A stretch of DNA of 64,000 bases, from NCBI GenBank assembly GCA_009746045.1, contig RPFO01000213.1, positions 4,857,502 to 4,921,501 of the forward strand. Reading direction: 5' to 3'. Numbering within the stretch: position 1 is the first letter of the stretch; each line of letters starts with the position of its first letter. Positions 22,090-33,700 of this stretch are shown here, one piece after another. The translations under genes and the position numbers were made by a program. The notes under the pieces were generated by a model, which was not told where the DNA came from, did no database searches, and was given only the letters and a program-made list of their open reading frames with translations. This DNA is from Mesostigma viride. Lineage: Eukaryota > Streptophyta > Mesostigmatophyceae > Mesostigmatales > Mesostigmataceae.

Positions 22090-22348
22090 GGGCGGAACTA
22101 CAGCCGCGGAGCTGCAGGCGAATTTTCTTGGCTCATTGCATGCAGCCGCCAGGCTGCGCTGCGTAATCGAGCGTTTGCTAGTCATAATATTGCGTTTTAG
22201 TTTCGGAAAAATATGTCAGCGTGTGCGCGTCTTAGAAAGACAAAGTGATAGTGATATTTACGGCCGAATTTGGTGCCCAAACGTGAAAGTTATGAGCAGT
22301 CCGCCGTTGACCAGCCATGGCTACCTCGTGGCTCGTGGCTCGTGGCCT
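22090..22348 (-). mobile_element. Host LINE (-), 5' end segment
   Basis: Reverse match to the LINE 5' UTR at 4687-4900, including the CTAAGACGCACACGCTGATATA-like block, the ORF1 start and the terminal GCCACGAG repeats. It is the 5' end of the element broken by the LTR insertion. Confidence 0.82.
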
Positions 22349-22476
22349 TAGAAATAACTTCACATTATTGGGGGATGCAAACAATCCTACCGGCCGGTCT
22401 AATCTATCTACAACATCAATTCCAACTCTTTATTTAACGCGCTACCCTAGGGGACCTGTCTGGCGTGCTTCCCGTA

Positions 22477-23125
22477 TCAAGGAGACAACCAGCGCAGGCC
22501 AGAAATCGGGAGAATCCAGACCATGGTAGCTCGAGCCTGCCGTTATCTTACATCCGCGTGTTCGAGTCGTTCAGGATGATGAAGATGAATGGTGATGGAA
22601 ATGTTTAGCCGTGTGCATTGAAATTATGGCTGGCTTTCGTGTAGAGCGACTAGATGACCTAGACGGTGGGGGCGGAAACAGCATGCTTGATCAGGGCGTG
22701 TGTTTCGAGCCTAACTCCGGCCGGGAGTGTCTAGTGGTGAGCACCACCATTGCTGCGATCGCTCTCCCACCATTTACGAGGAAATACCCGCAAATGGAAA
22801 ACCACTGAAATGGTCTAGCTCTAGTCAGCCATTAATTAATTAATTAATTAGTTAATTAGACTCGTGCTCCCGTTGGGGAGTCACGGAGCATTAACCCCGA
22901 TGATGGATGGATGGATGGATGCGTGCAAACAGTCCTACCGGTCTAATCTATCTACAGCAGCTACCTACGACATCTATCTAACAGCAGTCTAACTACATGC
23001 AACATCTACCTAGTCAGCCATTACGTTAGCCATGCCATGATTCCAAACGTCCAAGAACTGCACACGGTGCAAATTAACGGGCAAAAAGCCGGAGGACAGC
23101 ACTTTCAAATGTGCGGCGGGACCCA
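22477..23125. repeat. Dispersed repeat R1, copy C (split by a LINE insertion)
   Basis: Matches copy D (38070 onward) from ATCAAGGAGACAACC to TGTGCGGCGGGACC, but interrupted by a 175-bp LINE fragment at 22835-23009. Copy D gives the empty site. Confidence 0.82.
22835..23009 (-). mobile_element. 175-bp LINE 3' end insertion in repeat R1
   Basis: Perfect 14-bp duplication CTAGTCAGCCATTA (22821-22834 and 23010-23023). The content is the 3' UTR of the ORF2-type family seen at 5985-6151 (GATAGATTAGACCGG, CATCCATCC), the stem-loop (22864-22884) and a TTAA tail. Confidence 0.92.
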
Positions 23126-23129
23126 ACCG

Positions 23130-23215
23130 TATGTTTGCACACGCGAGCGCTTCCCCACGGCCGGGAGGGGGTTCGTGGTCCTCTATGACCTGGGCCCACT
23201 TGGCCTTGTCCATCA
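23130..23215 (-). pseudogene. LINE ORF2 C-terminal scrap
   Basis: The minus strand reads KMMDKAKWAQVIEDHEPPP, nearly identical to the ORF2 tail at about 5845-5905. It abuts, in opposite orientation, a family-2 3' end. Confidence 0.7.
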
Positions 23216-23221
23216 TCTTGT

Positions 23222-23625
23222 TGTGTGGACGCCCCCAGCGGCTAGAATAGCAATAGCCCTAGCTTGTATCCATTGGAGTCACTGCCGCTAAGGCAGCCAT
23301 GCTTAGAATGTTTGCCTAGCTAGCTGTGCCATGCAACATACCTAGTCACGTGCCGCCTACGCACGGTACACAACCAGCCATACTGAGCTAGCCTTAGCCT
23401 AGTCCTAGTACAGCCATGCTACGCCCTGGCTATGTTCAGATTACTTGCCCACGCTATACTTGTTATGCCATGCACGCTCACATGGGTCTTATTGCACCCA
23501 CAGTTTGCCGGATCGGTAGCATGTCCTTTTAGCTAGCGCGCCCGAATGCAGCTGTGGCATGCCTTTGGCATGAAGGAGACTGGGGGTCTCTGCCCTTTCT
23601 CCTGTTGTGCACACACAGGGATTAA
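23222..23625 (+). mobile_element. LINE family-2 3' end, left part
   Basis: ORF1 last codons (W-T-P-P-A-A) and the family-2 3' UTR, matching 50640-51010. It is interrupted before the stem-loop by the minus-strand LINE at 23626-25212 and resumes at 25213. Confidence 0.8.
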
Positions 23626-25212
23626 TTAATTAATTAATTAATTAAAATCATAGCTCCGTTGGGAGCATATGTAACACATAGCCCTGAGAAAGGGGCATCT
23701 ATGGGTTTGTAATACAATTGAGGGCGACAACCTGCAGACCTGTGGAGGATGTACAACTATCACCTGCTCTGGGTGCACAAGGTGCACCTGCACCGCCATG
23801 ATGGTTCATGTGCCTCCTTAACAAGCACAGGCACCCAGGGGGGCGGCTTGAGGAGAGGGCCTAGAAGGCCTGCATGACATATGGGGTGGAAGGTATGTGG
23901 CTAGGCTATAGCTGGTGTACACATCCATGGCATCTCAGCAGAGAGTAACTCCCTGCATATAGGCATCACATGGCTAAATTCTTCATGCATCATCCATGGG
24001 AGGTCCCATTGTAGGCCGGGCGTGGCTGAATACTAAGCATCATCCATGGGGGCCATTATGGGCACACATGCGCGTGGGCCACTTGCAAAGGCTAAGCCTG
24101 TCTAATCTACACTACTGGTATGTTCCCTAGTCTGGGGTGGCAGGAGGGCCGGCCTGCCAGGGCTTACATGGTCAACGTGGATGACCGCCCCCCTCCAGTA
24201 TACCGGCTTCCCCCCTGCACGCTGCCGGAGCTGAAGGTAGGTCGGCCATAGCTCGCGTCGCCGCTGTTGCTGGGCCAGGGTCAAGTCGTCGTCCAGCGTG
24301 AAGCGAGTCTCCGAGAGCTTCAGTTGCGGCATTTAAGGAACGCCAGCTTGTCCGCCATGTACTTAAAGGTGAGGAGAACAGGAGCCGGGCCAGCCTTACC
24401 CCGCGCGCGGGGAAGGCGGACAGCCGACATGTCCAGCTCACCAGTGAGTTGCATGGATGGGGGCAAGAATGGCGTGCTTAAATGCCTCAAGGAGGCTCGT
24501 GGAGGTCTCACCTGCCGGCTGGTCGAAATGCTTAACGATGACATAGTGGCTGCGCTTGTTGAGCTCGGCCGCCTCGCGAAGGTCGAGGGCTTGTTGCTTG
24601 AGTTGTGCCGTGATGGTGGAGGTGGTGGAGGTGGTGTGTTGCTTAAGCAAGTCCGCGGCCAGGTGGAGGGAGCATCGCCGGCCGGGCCAGCAGGCGCCGG
24701 CTGGGCGGCGATGTCCTTCACCGCCTGGGCGGTGAGGCCGGCGGTGTCATGCAAGCACTCAAGGGCGGTGGCGGTGGCTTTAAGGCGTTGGTCGAGGTCG
24801 AGGAGCTGGGCGGTGATGTCGGTAGTGGAGGCGGAAATGGCAGTGGAGGTGGAGGCGGCGGCGGTGGAAATGTGAGGAAGTTCAGTAGCCAGCGTGCCAC
24901 CAATGGCTGCTACGTCGGCAGCAAGGGGGGTCACGTGCTGCTGAAAGGCTTCCGCGAGGATGGAACGAAGTGTGGGGGCGGAGATGGATGGAGCCCAGAT
25001 CTCGCCGTCGGAGCGCTGGAGAAGGGAGTTGATTGAGGATGGCGTGCTGGAGTTCGGGGCGAGTGCACCCGGGCAGCAGGGTGCATGAGGTGTCGCCAGA
25101 GGCGGCCGTCTGGGAGGATGAGGCGATTGTTGTCGTGGAGATGGAGGCTCAGGTCGTAAAGCGAAGCGTAGTCCCCGAAGAAGATGCATCGCAGAGCATC
25201 GGTCGGAGACGT
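23626..25212 (-). mobile_element. 5'-truncated ORF1-only LINE (family 1)
   Basis: Inserted in a family-2 3' end. GGATTAA is repeated at 23619-23625 and 25220-25226, extendable to about 14 bp with one mismatch. Minus-strand order: ORF1 (25200 to about 24105), 3' UTR, stem-loop (23649-23672; ACATA/TATG outer arms, GCTCC/GGAGC inner, loop CAAC), TTAA tail. No ORF2. Confidence 0.82.
24105..25210 (-). pseudogene. LINE ORF1, family 1, one main frame change
   Basis: The longest single ORF1 frame in the window (about 300 codons): SISAPTLRSILAEAFQQHVT, DITAQLLDLDQRLKATATAL, DTAGLTAQAVKDIAAQPAPA. It then shifts frame, giving KQHTTSTTSTITAQLKQQAL and HYVIVKHFDQPAGETSTSLL, and ends with TLDDDLTLAQQQRRRELWPT and YWRGAVIHVDHV. 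The N-terminus is missing by 5' truncation. Confidence 0.8.
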
Positions 25213-25285
25213 CACACACGGATTAAAAGCACTTCGGTGCTCCGTGACTCCCCAACGGGAGCACGTGTTTAATTAATTAATTATA
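25213..25285 (+). mobile_element. LINE family-2 3' end, right part
   Basis: Resumes the element of 23222-23625: GGATTAAAAGCAC, TTCG hairpin, stem-loop 25244-25264 and an AATTAATTAA tail. Confidence 0.82.
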
Positions 25286-25319
25286 ATCATCTTGTTCCAA
25301 ATCACGGAGAGGCCTAGGC

Positions 25320-25465
25320 CCCATTTCTAGATTAGATTAGCTTAGAGTTAGATTAGCTAGGTTTCGCGGCTTCGCCCACCTCCATCCATCCAGCAAGGAA
25401 TATGTGCTACATGATCTCCCAACGGAGGCATGTCATAATTTGATTTTTCTTTTTAATTTAATTTA
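25320..25465 (+). mobile_element. LINE family-3 3' UTR and stem-loop
   Basis: Matches 46235-46300 and 47513-47590. Stem-loop at 25409-25433 (ACATG/CATGT, bulged A, TCTCC/GGAGG, loop CAAC), then an AATTT-rich tail. Confidence 0.78.
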
Positions 25466-25544
25466 ACCAGGTAGACACCTCATGTACGCCAGCAAAAAAA
25501 AGCTTCACTAGTTTCCGCGCACGACGGGCACAGCTCCCCGCACC

Positions 25545-25645
25545 ATGTGCTGTTGTGCACATACAGGGATTAAATGCACTTCGGTGCTCCGTGACCCCCC
25601 AACGGGAGCACGAGTTTTATTAATTATAATTAATTATTAACTTCC
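25545..25645 (+). mobile_element. LINE family-2 3' terminus
   Basis: TGTTGTGCACATACAGGGATTAA-type end with TTCG hairpin, a slightly degenerate stem-loop (25591-25611, C for T in the 5' arm) and a TTAATTATAATTAATTA tail. No duplication was identified. Confidence 0.75.
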
Positions 25646-26483
25646 ACGCGAAAAAAACAGCCGGTCAGGGCATGCCGCTGCTGCACCGGCTTAACTGTCA
25701 TAGGAGGGTACACAAATACTGAGCACCTGGCTGGAACGCATATGCCTTCGCAATTATTCCCCCAAGTGAAACTGGATCCCGCCTCATCATTCACCGTGAT
25801 TAATCATCCCACCACGAAGTGTGCTGGCCAGTGAGCTGAGTGCACCTCCGGTTGTTCACCTTAATGACCAGTTGTCTCCTTGATCTTTATTATGGCGGTG
25901 CAGCTGAGACCATTGCCATTCAGGTACCCTCTATTTTCAATTCCACAATACCAGTCCAAGGTTTTAGTCCTGTCCAGTTCAACACCAGACGGCACAAACT
26001 GTAGCTAAAATGGTTTCTCTTGCATCGACCTGGTTGCATACCGGTGGCCTCGAACCTGCATCGGCACAGCCACCACCACCACCTCCACCATAACTGGCAT
26101 CGCTCAATATTTAAGCACAGCCCACGCAATGGCCCACCACTCCTGCATCTGACCCCTTTCATCCAACAACCCATTACCCCACGTTTACAAATGACAGCAA
26201 ACGCCCCATTTTATGGGACTTGCCACCAGCTCAGCCTCGTTGAGGGTGTCTTCAAGAATTTCTCCCACACTGTAGAGGCTCACAGTGTCTTCACATATCC
26301 CTCATACTGTGTTCGCAGTAGCTTTGCCATGTCTCCAACGCCCCCCCTTCCCAACCCGGCTAGCCTGCTGGGAATTTCGCATCCTCCTTTTCCCAGTGCC
26401 GCGATGTTCCCCATTCCAAAACCCCATGGCTCACGAGACGTTTTCCCCATGCCTTGGAACTTCCAGCTGTCCCATGGTGCTGC

Positions 26484-29400
26484 TCATGAGACAGGGCTGT
26501 CGGTCGCGGTTGACGTTCCCGTGCCCAACATCCCCCCCATGGTGACCAGACGCATGTTCGAGAGCCCCGAGCGCAGCACCGCCCCACTCAACGGCCCCGC
26601 CGGCGGGGTAGCCTCCGACCGCGGCGTTACGACTGTGCGCGGCGTGGGCGGCCGCTTCTTCATGTTCTTGCTTAGCTCCCTGCTGGTCCTGCTGGCGGTC
26701 GCCACGCTGAGGTCGAACCCGAATATGTTCACGTTTGCCGGGTTCTCCACAAACTGGCGCGCCGCAATCACCCCAGCGACGCTCCACGTCTGCAGCAGCC
26801 GGCTCTGCTTCCCCACCAGCTGGCCCCGCTTGCCGTCATAGTACTCCGCCCACCGGTCCTCGCTGATCCTGGCCTCTGCGACGCTGATCGCCCGCAGCGC
26901 GAGGTCTGACCGTCCAACTTTCACGGCGGCACACGAGAACGCCCAGAGGAGCGTCGGCCAGGAGCCCCCGTTGTGGTACGACCAGGGGGTGTTCTTGGGG
27001 TCTGCCCCCGTGAGGATGCGCCACTCGGAGCCCTCAAGCGCCGGGTACTGGATCTTGAGCGGCATCTCGCCGATGAGGTCAGCCCAGCGCGCCTCGTAGA
27101 GGGCCATGATCGAGTCCGCCTGCTGCGGCGTGGTCAGGTTGCAGATGATGGCCATCAGGTTGCCGAGCGCAAAGAAGCGGAAGTCCATGCGCGCGGGGCC
27201 CTGGGGGGCACAGGGGGGGTTGCGGGGGGCAAATGAAACAGAATTTTGGGGATTGGAAAGTTGGGATTGGAAAGCCATTCGGCAGGTGAAGGGGAGGCGG
27301 GTTGCAATGGTGGGGTTGCGACAAAAGGGAGAAGGAAACGCGCCATGGAAGTGAGATGCCAGACGGCAACACGGAGTAAACAGACAGCCGTCAGGACATT
27401 GAATTGGTTTGAATGAATTTGAATGATGCAGGTGGGGAAATACCGAAGAGCGACTCCTTAAGCCAAGCCACTTGAATATGAGGTAGTTCGGAAAAGTGAA
27501 AATCTTACATGCAACTTTATTGCCGGTTGTATGTTGTCTTACCGGTTATGTGCACGGTTGCCGAATCTTATGAGGGGTGGCCAATGCCCACGTCTCCCTC
27601 TCCACGACAGTATATGCAGTGACTTCGTTCCGATTATCATAGACAGTACATCGCAAAGTAAAAGCACTTTACTGAGAAATGCACCAGGGAGGGAAGAGGA
27701 TTCCCCCATGCTTTGGTGGAACTACCCCCCCAACCCCAGTCGTGCGTCCCCTGGGCATAACGACAGCAAAAGTAGCCATGAAAGCGACGGGGCAGCTAAG
27801 ACATGGAGAACACACAGCAGAGGACGCACTCGAGCAACATAATGCTCATCCCATGGATGCACGTAGGACCTCATCCTACTTTGACCGCCTTTTAGATTGA
27901 CATGTCACGTTAATGGTCTGAAACCAAAAAATTGGACAACCTTGGTTTGCAGGGAGAAGACTTTACAAACCCCCTCGTGTAATGCCGGCAGGAAGAAGGG
28001 ACGGACACGACACCAGTGTTGTGACCGCATTAGGATAAACAACGCGGCAAGAAGTGTAGAACACGTTGGCCGTACCAGGTTTCCGATCAGGAACCCTCCC
28101 TTTGGCGGCATCCAGTCGATGATCCAGTCGGGGATGGAGTCCGGGTACACGTTGTACTGATTGAGCGCGTCGTCACTGTACTCCTCAGTCTTGAACCGGT
28201 AGATCGTGTTGAGCGCCTTGAAGTCCATGAAGTAGTGCTCGCGCACGTGCGACGAGAGCGCGACCATGCGCTTCTCGATCGTGCTCAGCAGGTGCGCGTG
28301 ACCGTCGGTGCGCTTGAGCAGCTTGTAGGAGCACCGGAGCGCCGCGTAGAAGAGCGACTGAATCTCGATCGGGTGGCCGTCGATGCCCATCCGACGGTCG
28401 ATCATGCAGCAGCCGTCGGATGTGAGCATGGTCGGGAAGAGGTCGAACACGTCGTTCAAGCAGAGTTTCAGGATCAACCGCATCCCTTTTTGGAACTCGG
28501 CCATGTCCGCGAGTGTCCGGTCCTGCGTGACCTCGGTGTAGGTTCGTAAAAGGATGATCCACCAGAGGCCGGAATCGACGGGGGCCACACGGCCAATCGC
28601 CAGCTCGCCGAAATCGGCCTCGACAACCTCTCGAACGGTCCCATCCGCAAGCGTCTCGTGGATGACCTTGAAGCTGGCCGGCATGAGGCCCTCGCCGGGC
28701 GTGAAGCAGTCGACGGGGCGCTCCCAGGATTGGAGCTCAAGCGTCTCTAGGAGGAAGTTGCGAACCTTGCGGTTGAAAGGAACAGGAAAGTGTGGATGGC
28801 AGAAGCAAGGGTGATGATCATGAGCTGGATGCGGTAAATTTGATTTTTGGAAAAAGCTTGATTGTGTGATTGCAAGACATAAAGAACCACCCAAAAAGAT
28901 TACAACGAATTGTTTTTTGGAGTCTAACAAACAGGCAGCCACCTGACCAAATGCAGCCCTAGGCTGACTGCTTAAGTACTTGTTGTAGCCAGCAATGGTA
29001 CTAGTGCGAGGTTAGTTTAAGAACACAAAGGCTAGTGGCTATCATAGAATTCCATATATTGCGGGCAGCGCAGGAGACTCGGAGCAGAGAATTTCTTCAA
29101 ATCACACAGTTGGCCCCAGCATATACATGTCCCCCATGGATTAAACAGGAAATTTGAAGCACTGAGGTGATGGCTGTATAAAGGCCACTGTAGTAGCTTA
29201 TGACTAACTGTAGCTGTATCACACTACGCAATGGCACGCATCTACTCCATGCAAGGCTTGAAAAACCATCACCAATCCTAGGCGCCACGGGGATGTTCAG
29301 TGTTCACGTATGAACAAAATCTGGCACATAAATCGAAGTGCCGGGTTTGAGGTAAAAGCACGAAGAGACTTACGCCGTTGCCGAGATATCAGGGATCGAA

Positions 29401-29821
29401 GAATACAGAGAACACATCACCATGTCCTGTCCTGTCTCCCACTTACAATTTCATGCTCTCCCGCCATCAGAAAAGCAATCGCGGAGGGGAAGAAGTCTCT
29501 GACGAAGCATTGGTCATAATTCAAAGCATCCGCGCCAGGAGTCACCTTATGCTCTTGCGCGGCTATGGTCCCTACCGGCTTTCCATCAAAATACATAACG
29601 CTTTCCCGGAGAATTCGCCAAGCGTCCTGGTACAGCTTGTTGTTTGGTCCATAGCTAAAATTCCCGCGACGGATGTCGCCATCGACGCCTGAGGATTGAG
29701 AAGCGTTTGGCGAGCCGTCCTCATGGTCAGCCAGCGCATCTCGGTCAAGAACGGGTTCACCCATGGCGGAGGGCGCAGGCAGGGATTTCCCGGCTGCGGC
29801 GGCACCGTGGGACGCAAACAT
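26484..29821 (-). CDS. Neutral/alkaline invertase (GH100), three exons
   Basis: Hydrolyses sucrose to glucose and fructose at neutral pH. Exons (minus) 29821-29447, 28765-28076 and 27200-26484, GT-AG borders, 594 codons including stop. Landmarks: [43 protein letters not shown] (region expected to hold the catalytic acid Asp), [89 protein letters not shown] and [16 protein letters not shown]. The in-frame reading left of 29821 reaches a stop without an ATG, so the first in-frame ATG is used; an upstream exon is possible. The Ser/Thr/Pro-rich C-terminus after the last conserved block is longer than in land-plant homologues as I remember them. No clear transit peptide. Confidence 0.93.
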
Positions 29822-30734
29822 TCCAGAGAGCGGGGTAAAATCGACGGGTTCGTCATCCTTCGCCACGCGTTGACAGTCGCGCGTCCCCCTTCACAGCGCA
29901 TTGTGACGGTCTGCTGTACTAGGCACGCCGTCTGGGGCTCTCAGGCTTCGGCCTACGCTGCCGAGTGCAGCCATCAAAATATGCCAAGTCACTGAATGCC
30001 CGACCACCAATAACGAGGCCATGTTGCCGACGTGGTTGAGTGCACTTTATGTGCTGTGTGCAGTGCGCACGTGCTGAATTGGGAAGAAAGTAACCTAGAC
30101 AACCTGATGACAACGTTGAAATCATGGGTTGGAGACGCGCTGGTTGTCCACATGGCTGCATCTGGTTGCCACTTGCCAGCCGTCCGTTAGATAGTTCTAA
30201 GACGTTCCGTGCCAGCCCGGGTACATATTTACGAATGGGAGACCTTCAGAGAAATGTGTACCGAGTAGCTAACTTCTTTTTACTCAGCCGTACGAGATTC
30301 TTTCGCTCCCTGATAGGAATAATAATTTTCTTCAGTGAATAGCTACTAATATAGAGTACGGTGTGACGGTATGCAATTGCTCGAACGTCCAAGCGGCGCC
30401 ATGTGTAAACGCCGATGCCCAGTTGTAACCACCTGCCGGACTTGAACGGATTGCAATTTGGATGGTCCGCCTGCGCTGCTTTTGCTGCTGTTCAGTTGGG
30501 ATCGATCTCTTATCTGACTCATACCACCGAGCTCTTTGCCAACGAGTGCCCAAAACCGGACATGATTCCCCAAGGCTGTTTGAAGATAACTTTTTTCTGC
30601 TGAAGAAAACAACACTACCCCATTTACACTCCATACCTTGCCCTGTTTGTTTGCTTTCGCTGGAATTTAAGGTTTTCGACCAGTATCTTTCACGTTCAAT
30701 TCGTAGTCGCGAGATCTTCTAGTGAGTCGGGAAT
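29822..30734. promoter_or_regulatory. Divergent intergenic region, invertase / PLGG1
   Basis: About 0.9 kb separates the two predicted starts, which point away from each other. It should contain both promoters. I see no confident core-promoter motif; the stretch is otherwise featureless. Confidence 0.4.
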
Positions 30735-33700
30735 ATGGCTGCTACAATAATTGCCAGCTCGGCAGCTGCTGATCTATCGTCTGTATTAGCTAGCACCAGC
30801 TATGCCCGAATTCCTACGCGGCGAGCCGCGCAAAGCAGCCCTACTGCTGCCTCCCTCTGTCGATTCTGCCCAGCATGCGTTCCCGTCACGGGCAAAGCGA
30901 CTAGACCCGCCTATAAATTGGTGCGACCAAGAAGCACGGAAAATTCGCCACTCTTGCGTGGTTTTGGAGTTGTGTGCCAGGCAAGCTCGAGTGAGCAGGA
31001 GCCCGTCAAGGTCGTGCAACCTAGCATCACGGGAGCGGCATTGGAGAAGGCGCATCTGGCAGCATCACTAGCAGGTTTTGTCGCCGTAAACAGGACCTTG
31101 AAGGACACCTTCCATGACCTGCATATCACGTTTCCTTCTTCCTTGGTCGGTATGGGCGCCATTTTCGTCATTCTGCTGGGGCTTCAAGCAGCCAAGCCAG
31201 CGTAAGTACATGTTAAAGTTGTAAAACATAGACTTACGGGTGTTTACTCATTATTAGATATTGTGGTATTGACAAGAGGGTGCCGAACAAGTGCACTAGC
31301 CGAAAGTCGGTAGCTGGCAGCGCGCCGTGGGTATAAAGAGACTGGGCGAGCTACTACAGCGGCTGTTTTGCAGCCAACGGGTCGTCAGTATTGAGGCAAG
31401 GTTACAAACGGAAGCTTGCTGAGAGGGTTTGCGTCCACCGGACATCCAAGAAGCGCAAGGAACAAAGGAATGGCAGCAGTGATGGCCGGTTTTTGGTGTG
31501 AACTGTGCTCAATAGAGTGAGCAGAGAGCCTATATCCAAACCGTTTTTGGGGGGGGTGGGGGGTGGGGGGAGGTTGCTAGTACTGGCGCCAGTCATGACC
31601 TTTTCATCTAGCAAGCGTATATTGGTCAGCATTCGTAGCTAGTCAATGTAGCGAAAGCAAAGTTACCAGGCCTTTCCAATCCTGGATGGATGGTTGCAGA
31701 CAGCTTGTACCCCTCTACTATCCCAGAAAAGCCGAAACCAGCCCCTTGCGGGCTGCCTTACAGAGCGGCCCAACTTAGGCACAGAATTTTTTTCATGAAA
31801 TCGAATTCAATAGGCCTGTCCAGTCCTGGAAAGGGATTGCCCTGCTAAGCCATAGAATGGATGAATGGCAGGTACAGTTGTATGGTGCTGTATATGATAT
31901 CTTATATTAAGTATTACACTATTTAACATAGCTGGAGAAAGGGTTAGCGCTTCTCATTGCCATGATGCCAAAGCTGTGGGGGTCTGGATCTGGGCCATGG
32001 GACTGGCAGCGTTGGCAAACACTGCACAGGGCGCATGGTCCGCATGATGGCGCCGGTGGCAGCAGTTTCCCACGCGCCAACCAGGATGATCATGGCAATG
32101 GTCAGGAGCCAACAAGAACAAGGGTGGGAGAGATTGTATACTTTTGGTACAGTTTATGGCGAGCACGGCAAGAGGAGCCCTAGCGTTGTTGGGGGGTTGA
32201 AACATGGGAGGAGACGGAAGGGATAGCATGCCTTAGAGCGTGGGATGGCTTTTGAGAGCCGCAGTCATGCAGCCACTGGGGTACTCCACTGTGCTGCGCC
32301 CATGCCCCTAGGCTCGCGACGATGGTCGCAGCATTCATCATGCACTCACAGGCTACCACGCGCGCTTAGGGGCATGGTGTGACAAACGACAGACACAACT
32401 GAATTTAGTTACATCTGGGGTGCTTCTTGGTGCCGACCAACTCTGTGCAGGGTTTATCATAACTACCCACATCTGCGGATGTTGCTAACTCGCTATCAAA
32501 CATCCTCTGATCCACCCTTTGGGGGATTCCTCGTACCACCTAGGCAGATCTTTTCGTCTACCTCAGCTGACCACCTTGGGGAACTGTTGCTTGTTTTCTG
32601 CATTGCATGTCGCTTTAAAACGTTCTCTGTAGCTTTTTTGTTTTTGCATCCTCTTCAGAACGCTCTGCTTGAATCACAATGCCCTTGTTTATTTTTGACA
32701 TTTTTTCCCATAAACATCTGTTGTGGCGTTCCTATGAACCGCCTTCTCGCATGCTGATCGTGGGCAGGCTGCGGGAGAGCGTGGAGGCCGCGGTGCGGCC
32801 TGCGGTCAAGTTCATCCAGCGTTGGATGCCTGTCTTCTATGTGACCCCCTTGGTGCAGCTGCCGCTGGCCGCCCAGGGCATCCCTGCGGACGTGGCGGGC
32901 AAGATGCTGCTGATCGTTGGTGAGCTTGTGACTAGACTCGTGCTTTTCTCGGTCAGTGGGATGGTTGATCCGTTGACTGATTAGTCGTTGGGGAGCCCGG
33001 CTGCTGGATTGAAGCATTATGGGTTATTTCATTTATAGAATGTTGGATGGACTGTTGGTGACCCTGGCGTTAGACTGTCCCATTTCCTAAACATTTCAAA
33101 AATAATTTGCAGGTTAATGGCTTTGTGGGCCGCTTGATTGCTCGTTGGTGAGCTAAGGTGGTGGATGACTTGTTGGTGCTTGGCTGATGGGTTGCTCGGT
33201 CATGTGTGCGTGAGGGCATTAACATATGGTTACCTGATTGATTCTCTGATGGATTAGATGACACATCAGCTGCGGTGATCACCCTGAACACCGGTCGCCC
33301 GCCGATGTCGCCGTCACTACCACTGGCACCCGCGTACACTAGAAAACTGCCAGGAGCACCACCGCCAGGAGTGGGCCGTGGTTTACCTACAGAGGTCACG
33401 CAATGCTTGGCTTTGCCAGTGCCAGCACCCTCTCCTACATAAGTAAAGAAACCTTAGATTTGCTTAGTTTATTGCAGTGATTCTCCTTGTCCTATTCCTA
33501 CTTTGGTAAAGAAACCTTGAATCTTCTTACTTTAGTGCAGTTGTTATCCTTTCCCTATTCCTTTTTTGGTATAGAGGCCTTGAATCTGTTTAGTTTATTG
33601 CAGCCGTTATCCTTTTCCTATTCCTACTTTGGTAAAGATACCTTGAATTTAATTAGTTTATTGCAGTCATTCTCCTGCCCCTATTCCTGCGTTGCCTCTG

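Noticed and set aside
22520-22585. tRNA-like A and B boxes (GTAGCTCGAG and GTTCGAGTC) in repeat R1, suggesting a SINE
   Set aside because: Box A fits poorly, the boxes lie about 50 bp from the fixed end rather than near a 5' end, and no cloverleaf can be drawn.
26020-26841. 273-codon plus-strand frame over the invertase 3' end
   Set aside because: Overlaps GH100 coding sequence antisense; no family features of its own.
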